Below, one piece after another: positions 47,401 through 61,336 of a stretch of DNA of 64,000 bases. A program made the translations under genes and the position numbers. Source of the DNA: Aphrophora alni (Eukaryota; Arthropoda; Insecta; Hemiptera; Aphrophoridae); NCBI GenBank assembly GCA_963513935.1, contig OY740769.1:70511712-70575711 (forward strand), read 5' to 3'. A model generated the notes under the pieces. That model saw only the letters and a list, made by a program, of their open reading frames with translations, was not told the DNA's origin and ran no database searches. Position 1 is the first letter of the stretch. The number at the start of each line of letters is the position of its first letter.

Positions 47401-48782
47401 AAATACAATCTCAGTAGATTTTTATTTACATAAATATAGCTTTCTCTATTTGTGAAAAAATAGAATGAAATATTGTAGAAAAAATCGATATAATTTATGA
47501 AATATACTATATATTCTTATAATAGATGTATGAATATATCGCAAATAGCTATAAAATGAATGTTCATAATATTCATGATAATACATGATTAAAATAAATA
47601 TTTATCCATGCGTGAGAATTTGACTTTATCCATCACAATATTTTGTTGCAAAACATCAATGTTTCCCAATTGAAAGGTGGATGTTGTTTTAAGCCTTGCT
47701 TTTACGGTGTTTCGATATTGCGGAAACCCAGGTTTAGTAGCAGGGATATTGATTAAATCTGCATTGTTATGGTTCGACTAAAAACTGTAAACATGTGTTA
47801 ATAGTCTTTGGACAGAGAGTAATGATAGATTTTGTTTTTATAATCACACAGAGATATTTTAACTTGAAATAACCAAGCTTATTTATTTTTAAATGTTGAC
47901 TTTTTTATTTCAGAATGAGTCATAGAAAAGGAAGTTAAATGGTTTATCCAGGTTTATTCTAGAACGTATATTTATCAAAACTAATGTCGAATTATCTCAA
48001 GAAACAGAGATATCTCGATTTGCACAGTTCTCAACATGTAATGGTTAGCATGTACCATAGGAAACATTAGTTTACAAGAGATATGACAAACAATGGTTTA
48101 CATGGACCATGGCAAACAATGTTTAAAAAATATATATGGAATTGACACAACCTAAAACCAATACCGTATAGTATTTCTTTCATTGACCATGTTTATCTAA
48201 AAATCAATAACAAAGTCAAAAAATAAATGATACTATTTTAGTCTTCGTATAAATTTGAACATTGCAGATCATAAAATAATGGTCTAGAGAAACTTTAGCA
48301 AACTAAGAATATAATTGATATAAAACACTAATCCCAATAACAATATACAAATTACTAACATCAATATGCTAATGAATGATGTAATAATGTGGGCGGGTCA
48401 GGGATATATCAACATCAGATTCTCATGTAGTTAATATTTTTCTTGATCGCTTAAATATAAGAAATATAAAGGTCAGTTAAAACAAAATTGAAGCTTGAAC
48501 TGTTGATTGAAGAAGCCATTAAGAAACAATTTAAAAAGGAGGCTGTTATAATTTTACAAATTACCAAATCAACCTCGAATGAAAAATTGAAGCGATACTA
48601 TATTTCTTATATAAACTGATTAAACGAGAGAAATTGTATAATCTCCGTTTTTAAACCATGGTAAAAACTGGAATGATGTTTATTGAATTCTTTTATTCCG
48701 GATAAGATAGAAAATCAATATCATGTAATACAAATTGCAAAACAAAATGAAAGATCACTTGAAAGGAGCAACACTTGTGAAA

Positions 48783-48875
48783 ATTCAATCACAAAATGGA
48801 AAAAAAAATCACAATAAAGACTTTATTTGTTGAAGACAACCTTTCGATGACTTCTTTACTTGTAACTGGAATTAC
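48783..48875 (+). mobile_element. probable solo arm of foldback family B
   Basis: AATGGAAAAAAAAATCACAA then TAAAGACTTTATTTGTTGAA, and CCTTTCGATGACTTC, align loosely with the arm of the complete element. Weak but in the right order. Confidence 0.35.
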
Positions 48876-50384
48876 TGAGAATGTGTAGGCCTACATCTAG
48901 CAACTGGGGAGAATGCCTTAGTCTGTTGTTTTATTTTTCCATTTGTTGAAAGTGAATAAACTTCATCTTTTTATAATTGCAAAAGTTTTAATGCACTTTC
49001 ATAGAAGCTGCAGAGAAAAAATAAGTCAGACTTCCCTATATCGAATAGCCGTGCTTCTAAATTATATTTCAAGAAGAGAACATTATAAATCAACTCTTAT
49101 GAACACAGTTTTGAAAACATTTAATTTATAAAATGTAATAAAGATCCAAGAAATTACTACAAACATTTTAATTTATTAAAATGGTTTTCGCGTAATTTTA
49201 ATGGGTTTCTTTGCAATAAATTTATGGAAATCCGAAAACTAATTGTAGACTGCTAGGCGAATAGAAGAGTTTACGTCATTCACTGATCTTCCTTTCATCT
49301 ACCAATATTTACTTAAATACTAGTTTAGAGAGTTTTTTATCAACTAAAAATTCAATGTTATTTTAAGTCATAGAAAATGTTTAAAAGATTGAATGCCAGA
49401 ATTAAATGTCAAGTTCATAACATAAAAGTATAAAAAAAACTTTTGATATGGTTGATCATGTTAGTTCACTGGAGAACATGTGGATATTAGCGTAAGATAT
49501 AATCGCCCTACTTTTTCAAGTTATTTGTCAAGCCTGTTGGTTATGTTGGTTAGGAAGGGGAAATCAAGTTCGGAGAACCACGAGGTTTTTAAGGTTATGT
49601 CAATGACTTATGGTCTATTTAAAGTTCACATAATAACTAGGTATGGTTTTGTTTTATGAATAAGGAAAAATGACATCAGATCTGAGATACAACGTTCAAT
49701 CAATTTTAGATTTGATAAAATATTACTAACTTCATGACGGTTAAGTGATAAAACCACACGAATATGTACAATAAGTCAAATTAATCCTATGGATAAGATT
49801 AATGCTTACATAATAAGTACAAAACTATTTCAACTATCTTACGTTTAGTATAGTGGGAAATGGTTGTATTTTAAAAAGTCAATGTGGATTTTTGCTTTTA
49901 AATCTAAATATAAATATAGTTGCCAATAAATAGGCATATTGCGTCCTAGTTTCAATAATCCTATAAGTCAAAATTGAATTGAATATGACTCAAATTTAGA
50001 CAGCCGAAAGTTTTAGAATTTATTTAAGTTTAATTTGTAGATCGTTTGGTTCAATTTAATCCCTGGCGATAACTCTTTTATTTATCATCGTAAAATATAA
50101 ATTACTATGTAATTGGTTGCAAAATTTCAAGCTACATACCATTTAATTTTGCAGTTTATTGTTAAATTTAAAATATACTACAAAAATGTCTAACTAAACT
50201 GTTTGAAGAGATCTGTACCTAGTTTCATTGAATTAAATTCAGTAGGTTTCTAGAAATATACCACAAAATGACATACGAAATGACGAGTGGACGGACAAAC
50301 ACTAGGAGGTGTTTTTTTTTTGTTTTTTTTTAATTCAGAGAATTATTTGCTCCAGAAACAATTTGATTTTTGGCGGATATATCT

Positions 50385-50680
50385 ATTTTGAGGGAGTTCA
50401 AAAGAACGATTTTGGGAATTATGTCTGTCTGTTTGGTATCTGTCGTCTGTGCTGTTGAATTTATACCCAAACAGTGAACTGATTTTAATGAAATATATGT
50501 ACCCACAGCTGGACTTTTTTATTCAATTTAGTGTTCAAAATTTAGGGTGCTGCTGTAAGAAAAAAAAACCAAATTGCGTTTTTCTTAAAACCAGCTGTAA
50601 CGATTTTGATATAATTGAAGTGTAGTCTCCTAAAAAACGTATTGCTCGTCAAGTCTCAAAAAATGTTAGTTCTCGAGTTA
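50385..50680 (-). mobile_element. dispersed repeat family C, copy 3 (reverse)
   Basis: On the minus strand: ATCAAAATCGTTACAGCTGG then TTTTAAGAAAAACGCAATTT, CAGACAGACATAATTCCCAA then AATCG, and AGATATATCCGCCAAAAA. This is the clearest match to copy 1. Confidence 0.65.
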
Positions 50681-51696
50681 AATGTTAAAAAATAAAACCA
50701 TGAAACTATAAAAGACTTTTTTTTTACTTTTTTTTTTATTTTGTTTTTTTCAACCTCGATATCATTCAAATTTCTATGAAATGTGAAGATGAATGACCCA
50801 AATTGTCTGCATATCGTAAATAGTGGAAAATACCGTTCAGGAATAATTAAAATAAACTATGTCCGTCGTCATTTAAACACAAATTTATCAATCACGATTT
50901 GGGCTTAAGTCTAGTTTATAGCAAAAGTAAAGCATGTTTGGGTCTTATTTAAATATTGTTTAAAAGTATTTGTATAAATCTAAGCTGGAATCCATGGTTA
51001 AATTAAATTATTGATTAATAATTACTGAACTGAGATTTTTGACAACGAATAATTTTATTTGCTTAGTATTTGGAGAACGTTCATGTAATGTTTCTAGACA
51101 GTTTATTTCTTTTGCTTTATTAAGAACACAAGACAACACTACATTTTTAGGAGAAAGTTAAGGGGGAAGATTTATTAGCCATTCTACATGTAGCTTGAAA
51201 GGTACTTTGATAGAAGTTTGTGCACTGTTATTAACTTATTTCCATAATTATTATAACCACGGCTATTGCAGTTGACATCTTAGCAAGACCTAATAGAGGA
51301 CAAGAAATCTGCATAGATCCATAGCCTTAGAACACATTTTGTATGTTAATCAATTCATATTTTAAATTCATAGGAACAATTATTGTTATATTTTTACCAA
51401 ATTTGATATACTTATTAGTTTTACTTAATCATCTTTATCGGTATTCGTATTCACGGAACAAAATATAAAATAATTTTGATATAAGTATTCTTTTCTATTG
51501 TATAGGAATTTTTTTAATTAATAGTGAGGATTTTAAACCAATTTTATTCATAACATTAAATAATTTAACTTATAGATATTGTATTATGTCAAAATTTGAA
51601 GGTTTTAAATTATAGATTATTATTGATGAAACGACATTATGGTCGAAATTGTAATTTTGCTCCCTCAACTCACAAAAAAAAGTTTTAATACTTTAG
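50681..51696. other. AT-rich sequence without supportable genes
   Basis: Long T runs at 50,718-50,748 and unique-looking AT-rich DNA. No feature supported. Confidence 0.35.
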
Positions 51697-51783
51697 AATT
51701 TCAAGGTCCATCAGAGTCATATGCTGTCCACAGCTTCCATTCTTATCATGCGACTTGCACAGTTACAAGAGTCAGTAAACCTG
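51697..51783 (+). CDS. possible small coding exon, weak
   Basis: TTAATACTTTAG acceptor-like site, 28 open codons, then CCTG/GTAAGT (GT at 51,784-51,785). Both ends would split a codon after its first base (phase 1-1), as extracellular-domain exons often do; the peptide includes YHATCTVTRVSKPG. Short length makes chance a serious alternative. Confidence 0.2.
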
Positions 51784-53339
51784 GTAAGTTTGCAAAACAG
51801 AGCTGTGTACGTGCCGTAATGACAACTGCCATTTTGTTTACATAACTTAAACAAACTGAGCAGTAGTGTTTTAGCTGATTATCAACTTTTATATAGGATG
51901 TTATCACCAAAAAAAATAAATAAACATTATTTTTTTTAAAGAGAAACTTCTTTCAACGCGTTTTGCAACAGTACAATAACAAGGACGTATTTATCTTAAT
52001 TAATATTGCAGAAGTTTCGCTTCAATGAAGGTTATTTATGTCCATTTTCATGTTGTATATATATATATATTTTTTTATTGCCTATTTATTAAATTATTAT
52101 AAATATAATGAACAATATAAAACAACCGGTTGGGGCCTTTTTCCATCTTGGTGCACAGGTAGCCTTTCTCTATTACGGCATAAAATAGATCGACTATGAA
52201 TATATATATATAAAACCTGATTATAATTTCCTTCCAGATCTTACGGAGAACCTATGGGATCAGCACCCTTAAAGACTAAAGGCCTACCCAGTATACCTAG
52301 TCTCCTTCGAACAAACATCTCTCCCCAGGAGCAGAAACTTCACGTTATATTTAGAATTTTATCTTATACTCTAAAGACGAAAAAATTCCTTAAAGGATTC
52401 GTGGTCGTCATCCTTATTATTTAAGTAGTACATAATTCTCTGGCGAGTGTCCCAGTTACCAAACCTACAACTAGACCTGTCTGTGTTCAATGAGAGATAC
52501 CTTATTGCTTTAGACTTGGCGAACAGGATGAATTTCTTCAACTAAGTCGTAACTTGTTCTATATAAGAAGGACTGTATGTTTATAAGGGGGCCGCTATAA
52601 ATCTATAACTTGATTTGTTTTTCTGATTTATAATTAAAATATTTATTTTATATGAAAATAACGAGAAAAAAGAAGTTAATGAGATATAACAAACAAATAA
52701 TGGGATTGGTAGAACTAATCTCCAACAGTTTTGCTTGTATCGAGATGTGTTTGCTAGATCAACATTAGCAAGGGTGGGTTGCTGATCTCATGTCCTTATA
52801 GATTTCGTAAGAAGCCAAAGGAAGACCTATAATAAATTATAGTAACAAATAAATATTTCCAGTAACCCATTAATTGTCTCCTAAATATATAGTTACGGCC
52901 CAATACACTTCCCTCGAAATAAATGTATTATCATTGCACTAGAATCGTTTAATATAATAACTAGTTTATAAAATAAATGTCAAAGTCGGACAGAAACGTT
53001 TAGTTTAAGTTGTACAATATGTCAAGTTGTAAACACGACATTAATCTTAAACATTATGACACTCGGCCAACTGTCACGAACATATCACTATTCCAAACTC
53101 CAACATTTTGTGAATATAAATAGCTCTAACTCAACTTAAGAAAACTCCACACTATACAATAGTCTGCAATAACAACAAAATGTGTCATTTTAATTTTCTC
53201 ACACTTATTTAATATAGGAGAATTATATAATGGGTCAAAAAATCGAAATATCCGTTTTGAGATCACCTGAACGCAAAAATAAAAAAATAATAAAAAAAAA
53301 AAAATGTCTATGCTGTTCTCTGAAGCCGAAACTAGCTCT
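51784..53339. other. AT-rich sequence, possible old transposon DNA
   Basis: The stretch 52,090-52,600 is richer in G+C and contains phrases such as AAAGGCCTACCCAGTATACC then TAGTCTCC that look transposon-derived, but no frame or ends can be defined. A short TA run lies at 52,057-52,070. Confidence 0.3.
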
Positions 53340-53560
53340 CCAATCTTAATCAAATTTGATATAAGGACAAATTTTGGCAATATCTCAGACGTATTTTAAT
53401 TTATTTTTAACTCAAAATTTGAAGAGGAGGAGGAGTCATAAGGTCAAAACTAAAAATTTCGACTTTCTCAAAAATCGGACAAACTATTGTAATCTAATTT
53501 TGCTAAAATGCAACCTCTAAAGATTAGGAATTGGTTTCCATCACTTAAAAAATGGCGGTT
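53340..53560 (-). mobile_element. dispersed repeat family C, copy 4 (reverse)
   Basis: On the minus strand: TTTAGAGGTTGCATTTTAGC, ACAATAGTTTGTCCGATTTT then TGAGAAAGTCG, CAAATTTTGAGTT, and a following GATATTGCCAAAATTTGTCC then TTATATCAAATTTGA, all in family order. Confidence 0.55.
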
Positions 53561-54555
53561 CAGAAATATCGGTAAAACATCAAACGTAGAAGTAGAATAG
53601 AGGCAGTGCTAGGGGATATGTAGACGATTTTTGTTTTGTTTTGTGGTTGTAACTGTGAGAAAGTTAGTGCATTGATTTAACACAGTTAATTTTATTGTAT
53701 ATTACATATTGTATGTACTGTATGTATTTGTTCAGATTGTTGTATAAGAAAAATCGATATTTACAATATACCTTTAACATAAATCCAAAACACTCAATAC
53801 TTATAATAAAAAAATTAAGGGGAATATCAAAACAAAAACAGCCTAAACAAAACTTACAAGTCATAACAATACAATTGTAAATATATATAACCAAAAAAAA
53901 ATTAATTTTTTTAACGGATAATACCAATATCGAACCAGCTGTAATCGAAAAACTCCGCTAAATAAAAGGATTCAAAATAGAATAATAACTGTCTCAATAT
54001 GAATTTGATTACATTTCATAGAAGTATAACCTGATTTGGCAAGTTTTATGCTGTTAACGTCTGTGTGACCTCAGTTGAAGGTCATTTCCTTCTCTGGCGA
54101 TAGTGAATGCCCAGTACAAGGACGAAACATATCCCATCCAGTCTTGAACATGGTAATAGTAGATTTAGATCAACAAGATGAACAAAATAAACTACTTACT
54201 GTAAACTCTTCAAAGTTCTAGAAATTACTGAAAAATGATGTGTCAGCCATTAGGAAATTTTTTCAACTATTTTAAAATAATATTCTGTGAATAGTGCTAC
54301 AATTCAGAGTGCCAGAACTATTACTGCAGAAGTTGGTGTTAAATTTTTATGAAGTTTGTTTATTAGTTAGTTACAAAAACATGATATTAAATTGTTGGCT
54401 TTCAAGTAATGAATATTTTGTAAGATCTATTAGTTAAAAGACATCCTGAAAACCTATTTTTACAAATGTTAAAGTTGGCCGACATTTTGAAATTTACAAA
54501 CTGATTTTTCTGGTTAACAACGACTTTGACTAACAATTCGTAAAACCGAGTATAT

Positions 54556-54559
<4 letters not shown>

Positions 54560-54598
<39 letters not shown>
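54560..54598. repeat. (TA)n microsatellite
   Basis: Uninterrupted TA run. Three overlapping minus-strand frames between 54,402 and 54,850 read through it as alternating Tyr-Ile and are not genes. Confidence 0.95.
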
Positions 54599-54602
<4 letters not shown>

Positions 54603-55039
54603 GAACAAAACCGGGAAATTCTAAAGTTACTAACACAAAAACAAATATATAGTAATCGAGAAATGGTCTCAAATATCCAACAAGTATGATCGGTGAATAT
54701 TTCATAGTAACGACTGTCGACGTTTTGATGAAGAATAATGCAACAACTAATGTAAAAAAAACTGGCACAAAATAGGCCATTGTCGCGATCCGAGAGTGCC
54801 ATGTATGCTTTTCTGTTCTCTAAATGATCAACAATAGATATTATAAGCACTGGTGAAACAATTTGTTTTTAATTGTAATAACTTGTCGTTTGTTTGGAAA
54901 AGTATTGAGTGTGTTTAATTTCTCAAGTATAGAAACAATTTCGTGATGGCTCAAAAAATCCTCGATGCTGAGATTTTCACCGATATATTCGTTTGATGTC
55001 CCCGGAGCCAATTAAAGTAGTTTTTAGAAAGGTACATGT

Positions 55040-55390
55040 TATCCCAAACCTGTACATCTCAAATGAGTGGATCAATTTCAATCAAATTTGGTATGTGGGC
55101 CATATTTTGGCCATATCTCGAGAGAGATTTCCTTTGTCATATTTTAGATAATTTAAAAATTTGATGGTAACTATCATAAAGCCAAAGTTCAAAATTCCGA
55201 TTTATTCAAAATCAACTGTATAATTTTTATAAAATTTTCTTAAAATGAAGAATGTAAAGATTCAAACAAAACTTATAGAACACAATCTCCCCAAGGTATT
55301 ATTTTTTTAAACCAAACATTCGTCCATAGAACTGTAAAAAAATACCAAAATTTTCAAAATCTAGTGCACCGATTTCCTTCAAATTTTTGT
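55040..55390 (-). mobile_element. dispersed repeat family C, copy 5 (reverse)
   Basis: On the minus strand: ATCGGAATTTTGAACTTTGG, CTCTCGAGATATGGCCAAAA, CATACCAAATTTGATTGAAA. The order matches copies 1 and 4. Confidence 0.5.
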
Positions 55391-55406
55391 TAAATGTGAA
55401 AAATTC

Positions 55407-55410
<4 letters not shown>

Positions 55411-55453
<43 letters not shown>
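55411..55453. repeat. (TA)n microsatellite
   Basis: Uninterrupted TA run at the edge of a family C copy. Confidence 0.95.
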
Positions 55454-55458
<5 letters not shown>

Positions 55459-58224
55459 AAGGGAAGCACGTTTTGTATAAACTCTATTTAAATATATAAA
55501 TATATTTTTAAATATTAAAAAAAAAAAATTAACAGGAAGTTGTTACGGAACTTCTATATCAACTTATATCCCATAATAAAATGGGAGGGATATTTAATAG
55601 AGAAACTTACTTTTTTTTATTGGCACCTAAAAAAACTTTTTGAAGAGATAGCGATGAATATTATGTTTATAGTTGGGTGTATGAGAAAGTTTCTACAATG
55701 TTTTACAAACATATCTAAGCACATATAATTTATTGCAGATAAAATCAAGTTTGTGACTCTTTGTTGTTGTTGATGTTTTCCACCGGAAAACTTAATGTCA
55801 TAACGTAAATACTTTAATCATAAGGAACCTCAAGAAAATAATAGCTTCGAAATGATCACGTAGGCTGATTATAATGTATGACAATTATGATATTGTACAA
55901 CCCGTTTAATAATTACATAGTAAGAAAACTCATACAATAACACAATATTAAACAATTAAACGTTAATAAATTACATATGTTAAATAATATCATAAGGAAA
56001 TTTCAGAGCGACCATAAATATCATAGTTTCACTGTCTTATGTCTAAAGATTTTTCATCCCAAGCAATACAAATTGATTATCTGCTTTCATGGCTTCCATT
56101 ACTGTCTAATGATATAAGATAAACTGCGTTCCATTCCTTCGTTGTTTGATGTGACATTAAAGATGGAGGATAAGACACGCTCTCTTCAACTTTCAGTTAA
56201 AAAAATTTAACAAGATTTGAAGCCCCTAAAGTGAAATTTGATTTTATCTCTTTGTTCCACAAAAGTGTAACGTTGGCGCAATATTTTAATAAATTACATA
56301 AAATTGCTTATTATAGAGGAAAAGAAAATTAAATAATTGATACTGCCAGTACATGACTTTCCCGTTACTTAAGTTGTAAAAACATTACACAAACTTGTTT
56401 ACAATTATACAAAATAGCAAAGGGTGTACAGGCAAAAGTATTTTTCAATAAATTCCATAAATTTGAAATAAGATGTTATTGGTAAGGTAAAGAGAACCAA
56501 GGATTCAGTCCTAAAAAGTAGAATATTTCACAATCGGCCCAAACATTTCAGTAACATTTTTTTCCGAAATGGGGAGGCTTATTACCTAAGCGAATGCATT
56601 AAACCACGTTTAAATTTAATTACAGAATAATTTGTGAAATGCCAAAATGCACCGTCAAGGTTCAGAGTGAGAGGAAATAAAACCGATGACCAATTCCAGC
56701 TTTTAAATAATAAATTGGAATAATTTATGACAAAATTCACTCAATTGCTCAGATTTTAATTGATTTTGATGAAATTTTGTTCAAATTACTCGCAAGGTAC
56801 TCTAAAAGGGCCGCTGTAACTTTTTCGGTTTAAATGATAGTTACTTTTATAGCAGTGTATTTACACATATAATTTTTGTAAAAGAGTAGGTGAATTAATG
56901 TATATATACAAAACATTAGTGGTGTATCTGAGGATGGGGAAATTTTCCCTCAATTATTCGTGAAACTTGTAATGATCCGTAGAAGAGAAAACTCTTTCAA
57001 ATATTTTCAACTAAGTTTCATCAAAATCGGTTAAAATGAGTCAGGGAGAGATTTTATTTTAAAAAATGTCCTGATTTCCAAACCGCGTATGTAAGAAAGG
57101 TAAGTTCCGTTAAAAACCAAGACTACTATAAATATTCAGTGTTATAAACTCATTTTTTACTATCACTCCTATATTTCGACATAAATCCAACCATTCAGGA
57201 TACCCTCTTGGCACCAAACTTCTTCTGATAAGTAGCTCAAAATAATTCTATAATGATTTCTTGTTTTATCGTTTTGTAACATTTTATCGAAATCACTTAC
57301 GCCGATGTTGAGATACTCTACCATCAACAAAATCGTCCATAGTTCATTTTCACTTTTTGACCGAAAACTTCCGTACACACATTTTCGAGAAGATGGAGAC
57401 TCAAACATTCAATCACAATCATAAATGCTGGTTTTAACAGAATTTTAATTTTGTGTTTTGGTTTTATGTATGGACATTGCACAAACTTTCTCAGACACCT
57501 ATAAACAAAGTCAAATTCAGTTCATTCACATCACTTAAGGAGGAAACTGTATAAGATCAAAATACTAAATCAGCTTTAACGATTTTGACCAAATTTAGTA
57601 AAAGTGTTGGCTTTAAGGGCTCCACAAAAACTAATGGTCGCCATCTTCCTAAAATGCTGAATCAATAGTTTAAAAAAGGTAAATCAACCATTTGAGATGG
57701 CAAATATTTTAAAATTAGCATAAGTATTTCGATTAAATGTTAAATTAAATATATTTTATGAGTCATTTGGGGGGGGGGCTGGCCGTTGTATGGTTTAATT
57801 CGAATTTTCCAATTTATTCACAATTCCTTTTACTTGTTGTTTGGTGTAACCTATGTAATTATATTATAATCTCCAAACTTCCACACAGATTGATGGTAAT
57901 CGCTTACCTATATTAAGAAATATTCAAACTATTGCACAGCTTACAGGATAAATTTGTCCTCTTTAACCAGATATTTGTCTCGATATTTTTACAGATATAA
58001 CGAATAATACGATTTGTTTGTGTCGTTGGAGGCTGTATCATAAACAGACATTATTCAAACATATTTAGACTTAGGATGTATTAAAAAGGATATTTCCACG
58101 AAAAAGTCAATATTGAGTTGTGTTGCCTCACTATAAGACTTGAAAACGTAAATGTGAAAAAGTAAAAATGGAAAAATGCTGAGAAATATATACATCTATA
58201 AAATTTGATCATAATCTCCCCGTT
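55454..58224. other. AT-rich sequence with scattered family C scraps
   Basis: Short fragments resembling family C lie near 56,745-56,830, 57,010-57,080 and 57,570-57,640. A minus-strand frame at 57,169-57,408 (79 codons from an ATG) has a moderately protein-like composition but no domain and no clear splice context. No gene is called. Confidence 0.35.
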
Positions 58225-58315
58225 TGGGCTCCAGCGTACTGTATGGGCGTCAAACAGAGGTACATTAATCCAAAACACCATTTTTTTTTCTCAGGAAACT
58301 TCAAAATTGTTAGTT
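58225..58315 (+). mobile_element. dispersed repeat family C, copy 6 (fragment)
   Basis: GCGTCAAACAGAGG then CATTAATCCAAAACACCATT and CTCAGGAAACTTCAAAATTG match the CATTCCCAAAACCACTTTTA...TCAGGGGATCTCAAAACTG part of copy 1. Confidence 0.5.
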
Positions 58316-58883
58316 TGAACCACAGGATATTTTCACTGCATTACGTATAATATGATTATTATAATATTATGGGATTTTAAAAAAACGTAAAATGAAGCCT
58401 ATTTTTTTAAAAAAAATTTTAAATCAGAGATTTAATCTGCTGAATGTGTTATTATACATATTAGTGTTATTGTAGAAATAAAGAGTAGAATAATATTTAA
58501 AGCCACAATCTGATTCTACAAAAGATATTAATAATAGTAACGCAAATCTGAATTTTACTAAGGAGGATATTTAGAATCTTATGCATTAGGCGTTACATGA
58601 ACAAAAATTATTATTATTTTTCATTTACATTCACACTTGACAGATAAAAATAATATAACAGGGAAAAATCTGTAGTGAGACTTCGTGGACATATTGCGGT
58701 TAAAAGTGTTTTACAACATGTATAATCGTTAACACTCGTTTTCCAGAAACGACTGGAATAATTGCAAGTAAAATATAATTTACGTAATTTAAAATTTAAG
58801 ATAACTTCAATAAGACCAACTCACAGAAATTCTATTTTCTAAGATATCAGTTCTAAATATTTAAATGTAGCCCCTTAGGTACC

Positions 58884-58970
58884 AGATGAAAGAAAATAAA
58901 AATTTTCACAATAAAAACTTTGTACATTGCAATATAAGACGATAGTAACTAAGTCATCATTCTCAGATTT
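58884..58970 (+). mobile_element. solo arm of foldback family B
   Basis: GATGAAAGAAAATAAAAATT then TTCACAATAAAAACTTTGTA and TCATCATTCTCAG follow the arm of the complete element in order. Confidence 0.45.
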
Positions 58971-59799
58971 CATTACACACAAATCCTCCTATCATTGAAC
59001 TACCCGTAAAAACTAAACAATACTTGTTGATCGTAATTTTCAACTAAAAAATTCGATTAAATAGTTTAAGGTTAAAAATAATCAAACCCTTTATAGAGCT
59101 GTTACAAAAGACCTATTTCCAAACCCAGTTCTACAGATTATTTTGTAGAATATAAAAATCAATAAACTATACAAATTTACCAAACTGAAAGTCAATAAAC
59201 GCTGCCGGAGAAATTACAAAATACAAAGTGAACTTCAGCTGCATTAATTAAAAAACAATGTATTACACTCTATTGAGGTATAATTTTAAGTGGATATAAT
59301 ACAAGTGAGAATATTTGTGCCACAATTTACTATGTTATTATTTAGAAAATGAAAATCAAAATAAATCTGACATTTAAATGAATGGATGGAATTCTTGGGA
59401 ATGAATTAAAAGTAAATTTAACATTACTGTAATAAGCAACCCTCTTCCTTCCCTCTGCTATATATACAGCATTCCATTTTCAGAAAAGTTTATTCTGGAA
59501 TTATTGGAATTTCATAAGTCTACTTCAAAAGAAATTTAATTACTACAAAGTTTTAAAATTATAATCAAATTCGTAGTAATATCACTCAAAAAGTGACTTA
59601 TTTATTCTACTAAAAACCAATTGTCAATAAAATTTGATAAAATTAATAGTTACTACAAAAATATAACACAATAATTCTACAAACTTTCTCGTGCAACAAA
59701 ATAAAAAATAACATTCGTTATTATTCGTTATTATCTAAGAAAAAGATTAGGTTCTTTTTTTTACTGAGTTTTCCTTGTGAATTTCTTTGGAAAATAAGG

Positions 59800-59852
59800 T
59801 TTTAAAATTTTTGCAACATTTTAAAATTTTTGCAACATTTTAAAATTTTTCA
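59800..59852 (+). repeat. three copies of a 19-bp unit
   Basis: TTTTAAAATTTTTGCAACA repeated with starts 19 bp apart; the third copy ends in TTTTTCACA. Confidence 0.9.
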
Positions 59853-60147
59853 CAAATATATTTATCGATATTTATACACATGTATATACTTAATAAATAG
59901 CGCATACATTTGTTCCACTTGTTCCCTAAACACGCTCAAATCATAAATCGTTTTTGAGTTTTAAAGACTGCGATAAAGCCTCATTTTTTTCCTGAACGAT
60001 ACTTTATTTTTGTTTGCAATTTGGCACACTGAATCCGATTATTAATCTTCACATATTGCCGAAATTTAAACGACACTGTTGATTCTGTTTTTATGAATTA
60101 CATCTTTTATAATAATTCCATGGTCGTTTTTGTTTAATCATAAATCT

Positions 60148-60420
60148 CGAACCGGTATTTTTTGGGAGTTGGCAATATAATACATTTTGATTGAATCCTT
60201 AGAGGCTACCTATTAACAAAATTTGATCAAAATCATTTAAGCCTAAGTTCTAGTCTTAAGACAGCTATTTTGAGTTATTAAAAAATGAGAAGAAAACACT
60301 TCGAGATATCGCTAAAATATTCTATGTACCAAAACTGTTCAAACTCGAGCCACACGTTTGATTGCAAACACTTTATAAATAATATCATCATTACAAGATA
60401 TCATTACAAAAAACATCACT
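60148..60420 (+). mobile_element. dispersed repeat family C, copy 7
   Basis: GAACCGGTATTTTTTGGGAG, CCTTAGAGGCTACCTATTAA then CAAAATTTGATCAAAATCAT, and CTTCGAGATATCGCTAAAAT. The 5' half is closest to the 47,085 copy. Confidence 0.6.
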
Positions 60421-61336
60421 TTGAGCTCAGAGGCCTTATTACAATCTAAACTAAATTAATCAAATTAAACCATCAATATGAACGTAATTAGCCTACACAC
60501 ACTGGAGGAGTTGAAATATTTGTTATTAAAATTTTATGTTGTGAACAGGAAGGCTATGTAAGTCCTTTAGTCTACTGTAAGATTTTATTTCCTATTCCAA
60601 ATCAATTTTATTTTTTATTTTATTAATATTATTATTATTTATTTATTATTATTGAAGTTATTTATTTTAAATAAGACCATTTTCATTTTTAGAAAGGAAC
60701 TAAAACTTTCAAGCCGAATAATGACGTACAATTTACCAGCTCTAAGTGTAGTGCGTATATTTCACTTGTTATTTCTAAATAACACTTGACTTAATAATCA
60801 TAAAAATTAATGCATATTATTTTTCCTTAAGTTTGCTAATAATTAATCAGTTTCATTTATCGAATGCTCAAAACTTTGTACCACAAAATATGACCAAAAA
60901 TAATTCTGTTAAATAATTACTATTAGAATCTTATAACTGCCCTAACACTACTTATTTATTAATCTTAAGGATAATGTATGGTTTCAAATTTTGTTCATTA
61001 AAAAACTCTAATACTGCAAATTGTATACTTTCAAAAAATATTTTGAGTACGCCGATAATTTACCCCTTATAAAGTATAAACAAAATAATAACAACAATGA
61101 AATCGCGTTAATATTTTATATTCTCTACATATATATGTAATAAAAAAATACTGATTACATTTTATTAAATCATTCTCTTCTAAAAAAAATAATAATAATA
61201 ATTTCCGCAGATTAAACTGGAGTTTTAAAAGTCATTAACACCACAAAAATTTATTTGAAGTATTTTGTATTTTTTATGTTTCGACACGTGATATCCGATA
61301 CTTACTTTTAATAAATGACCAAAATACATTACTTAC

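Noticed and set aside
54402..54850. Three overlapping minus-strand frames of 68-106 codons
   Set aside because: Each reads through the TA microsatellite as alternating Tyr-Ile and has no other protein-like feature.
57169..57408. 79-codon minus-strand frame as a gene
   Set aside because: It has an ATG and reasonable composition but no recognised domain, no splice support and no neighbouring exon. Kept only as a note.
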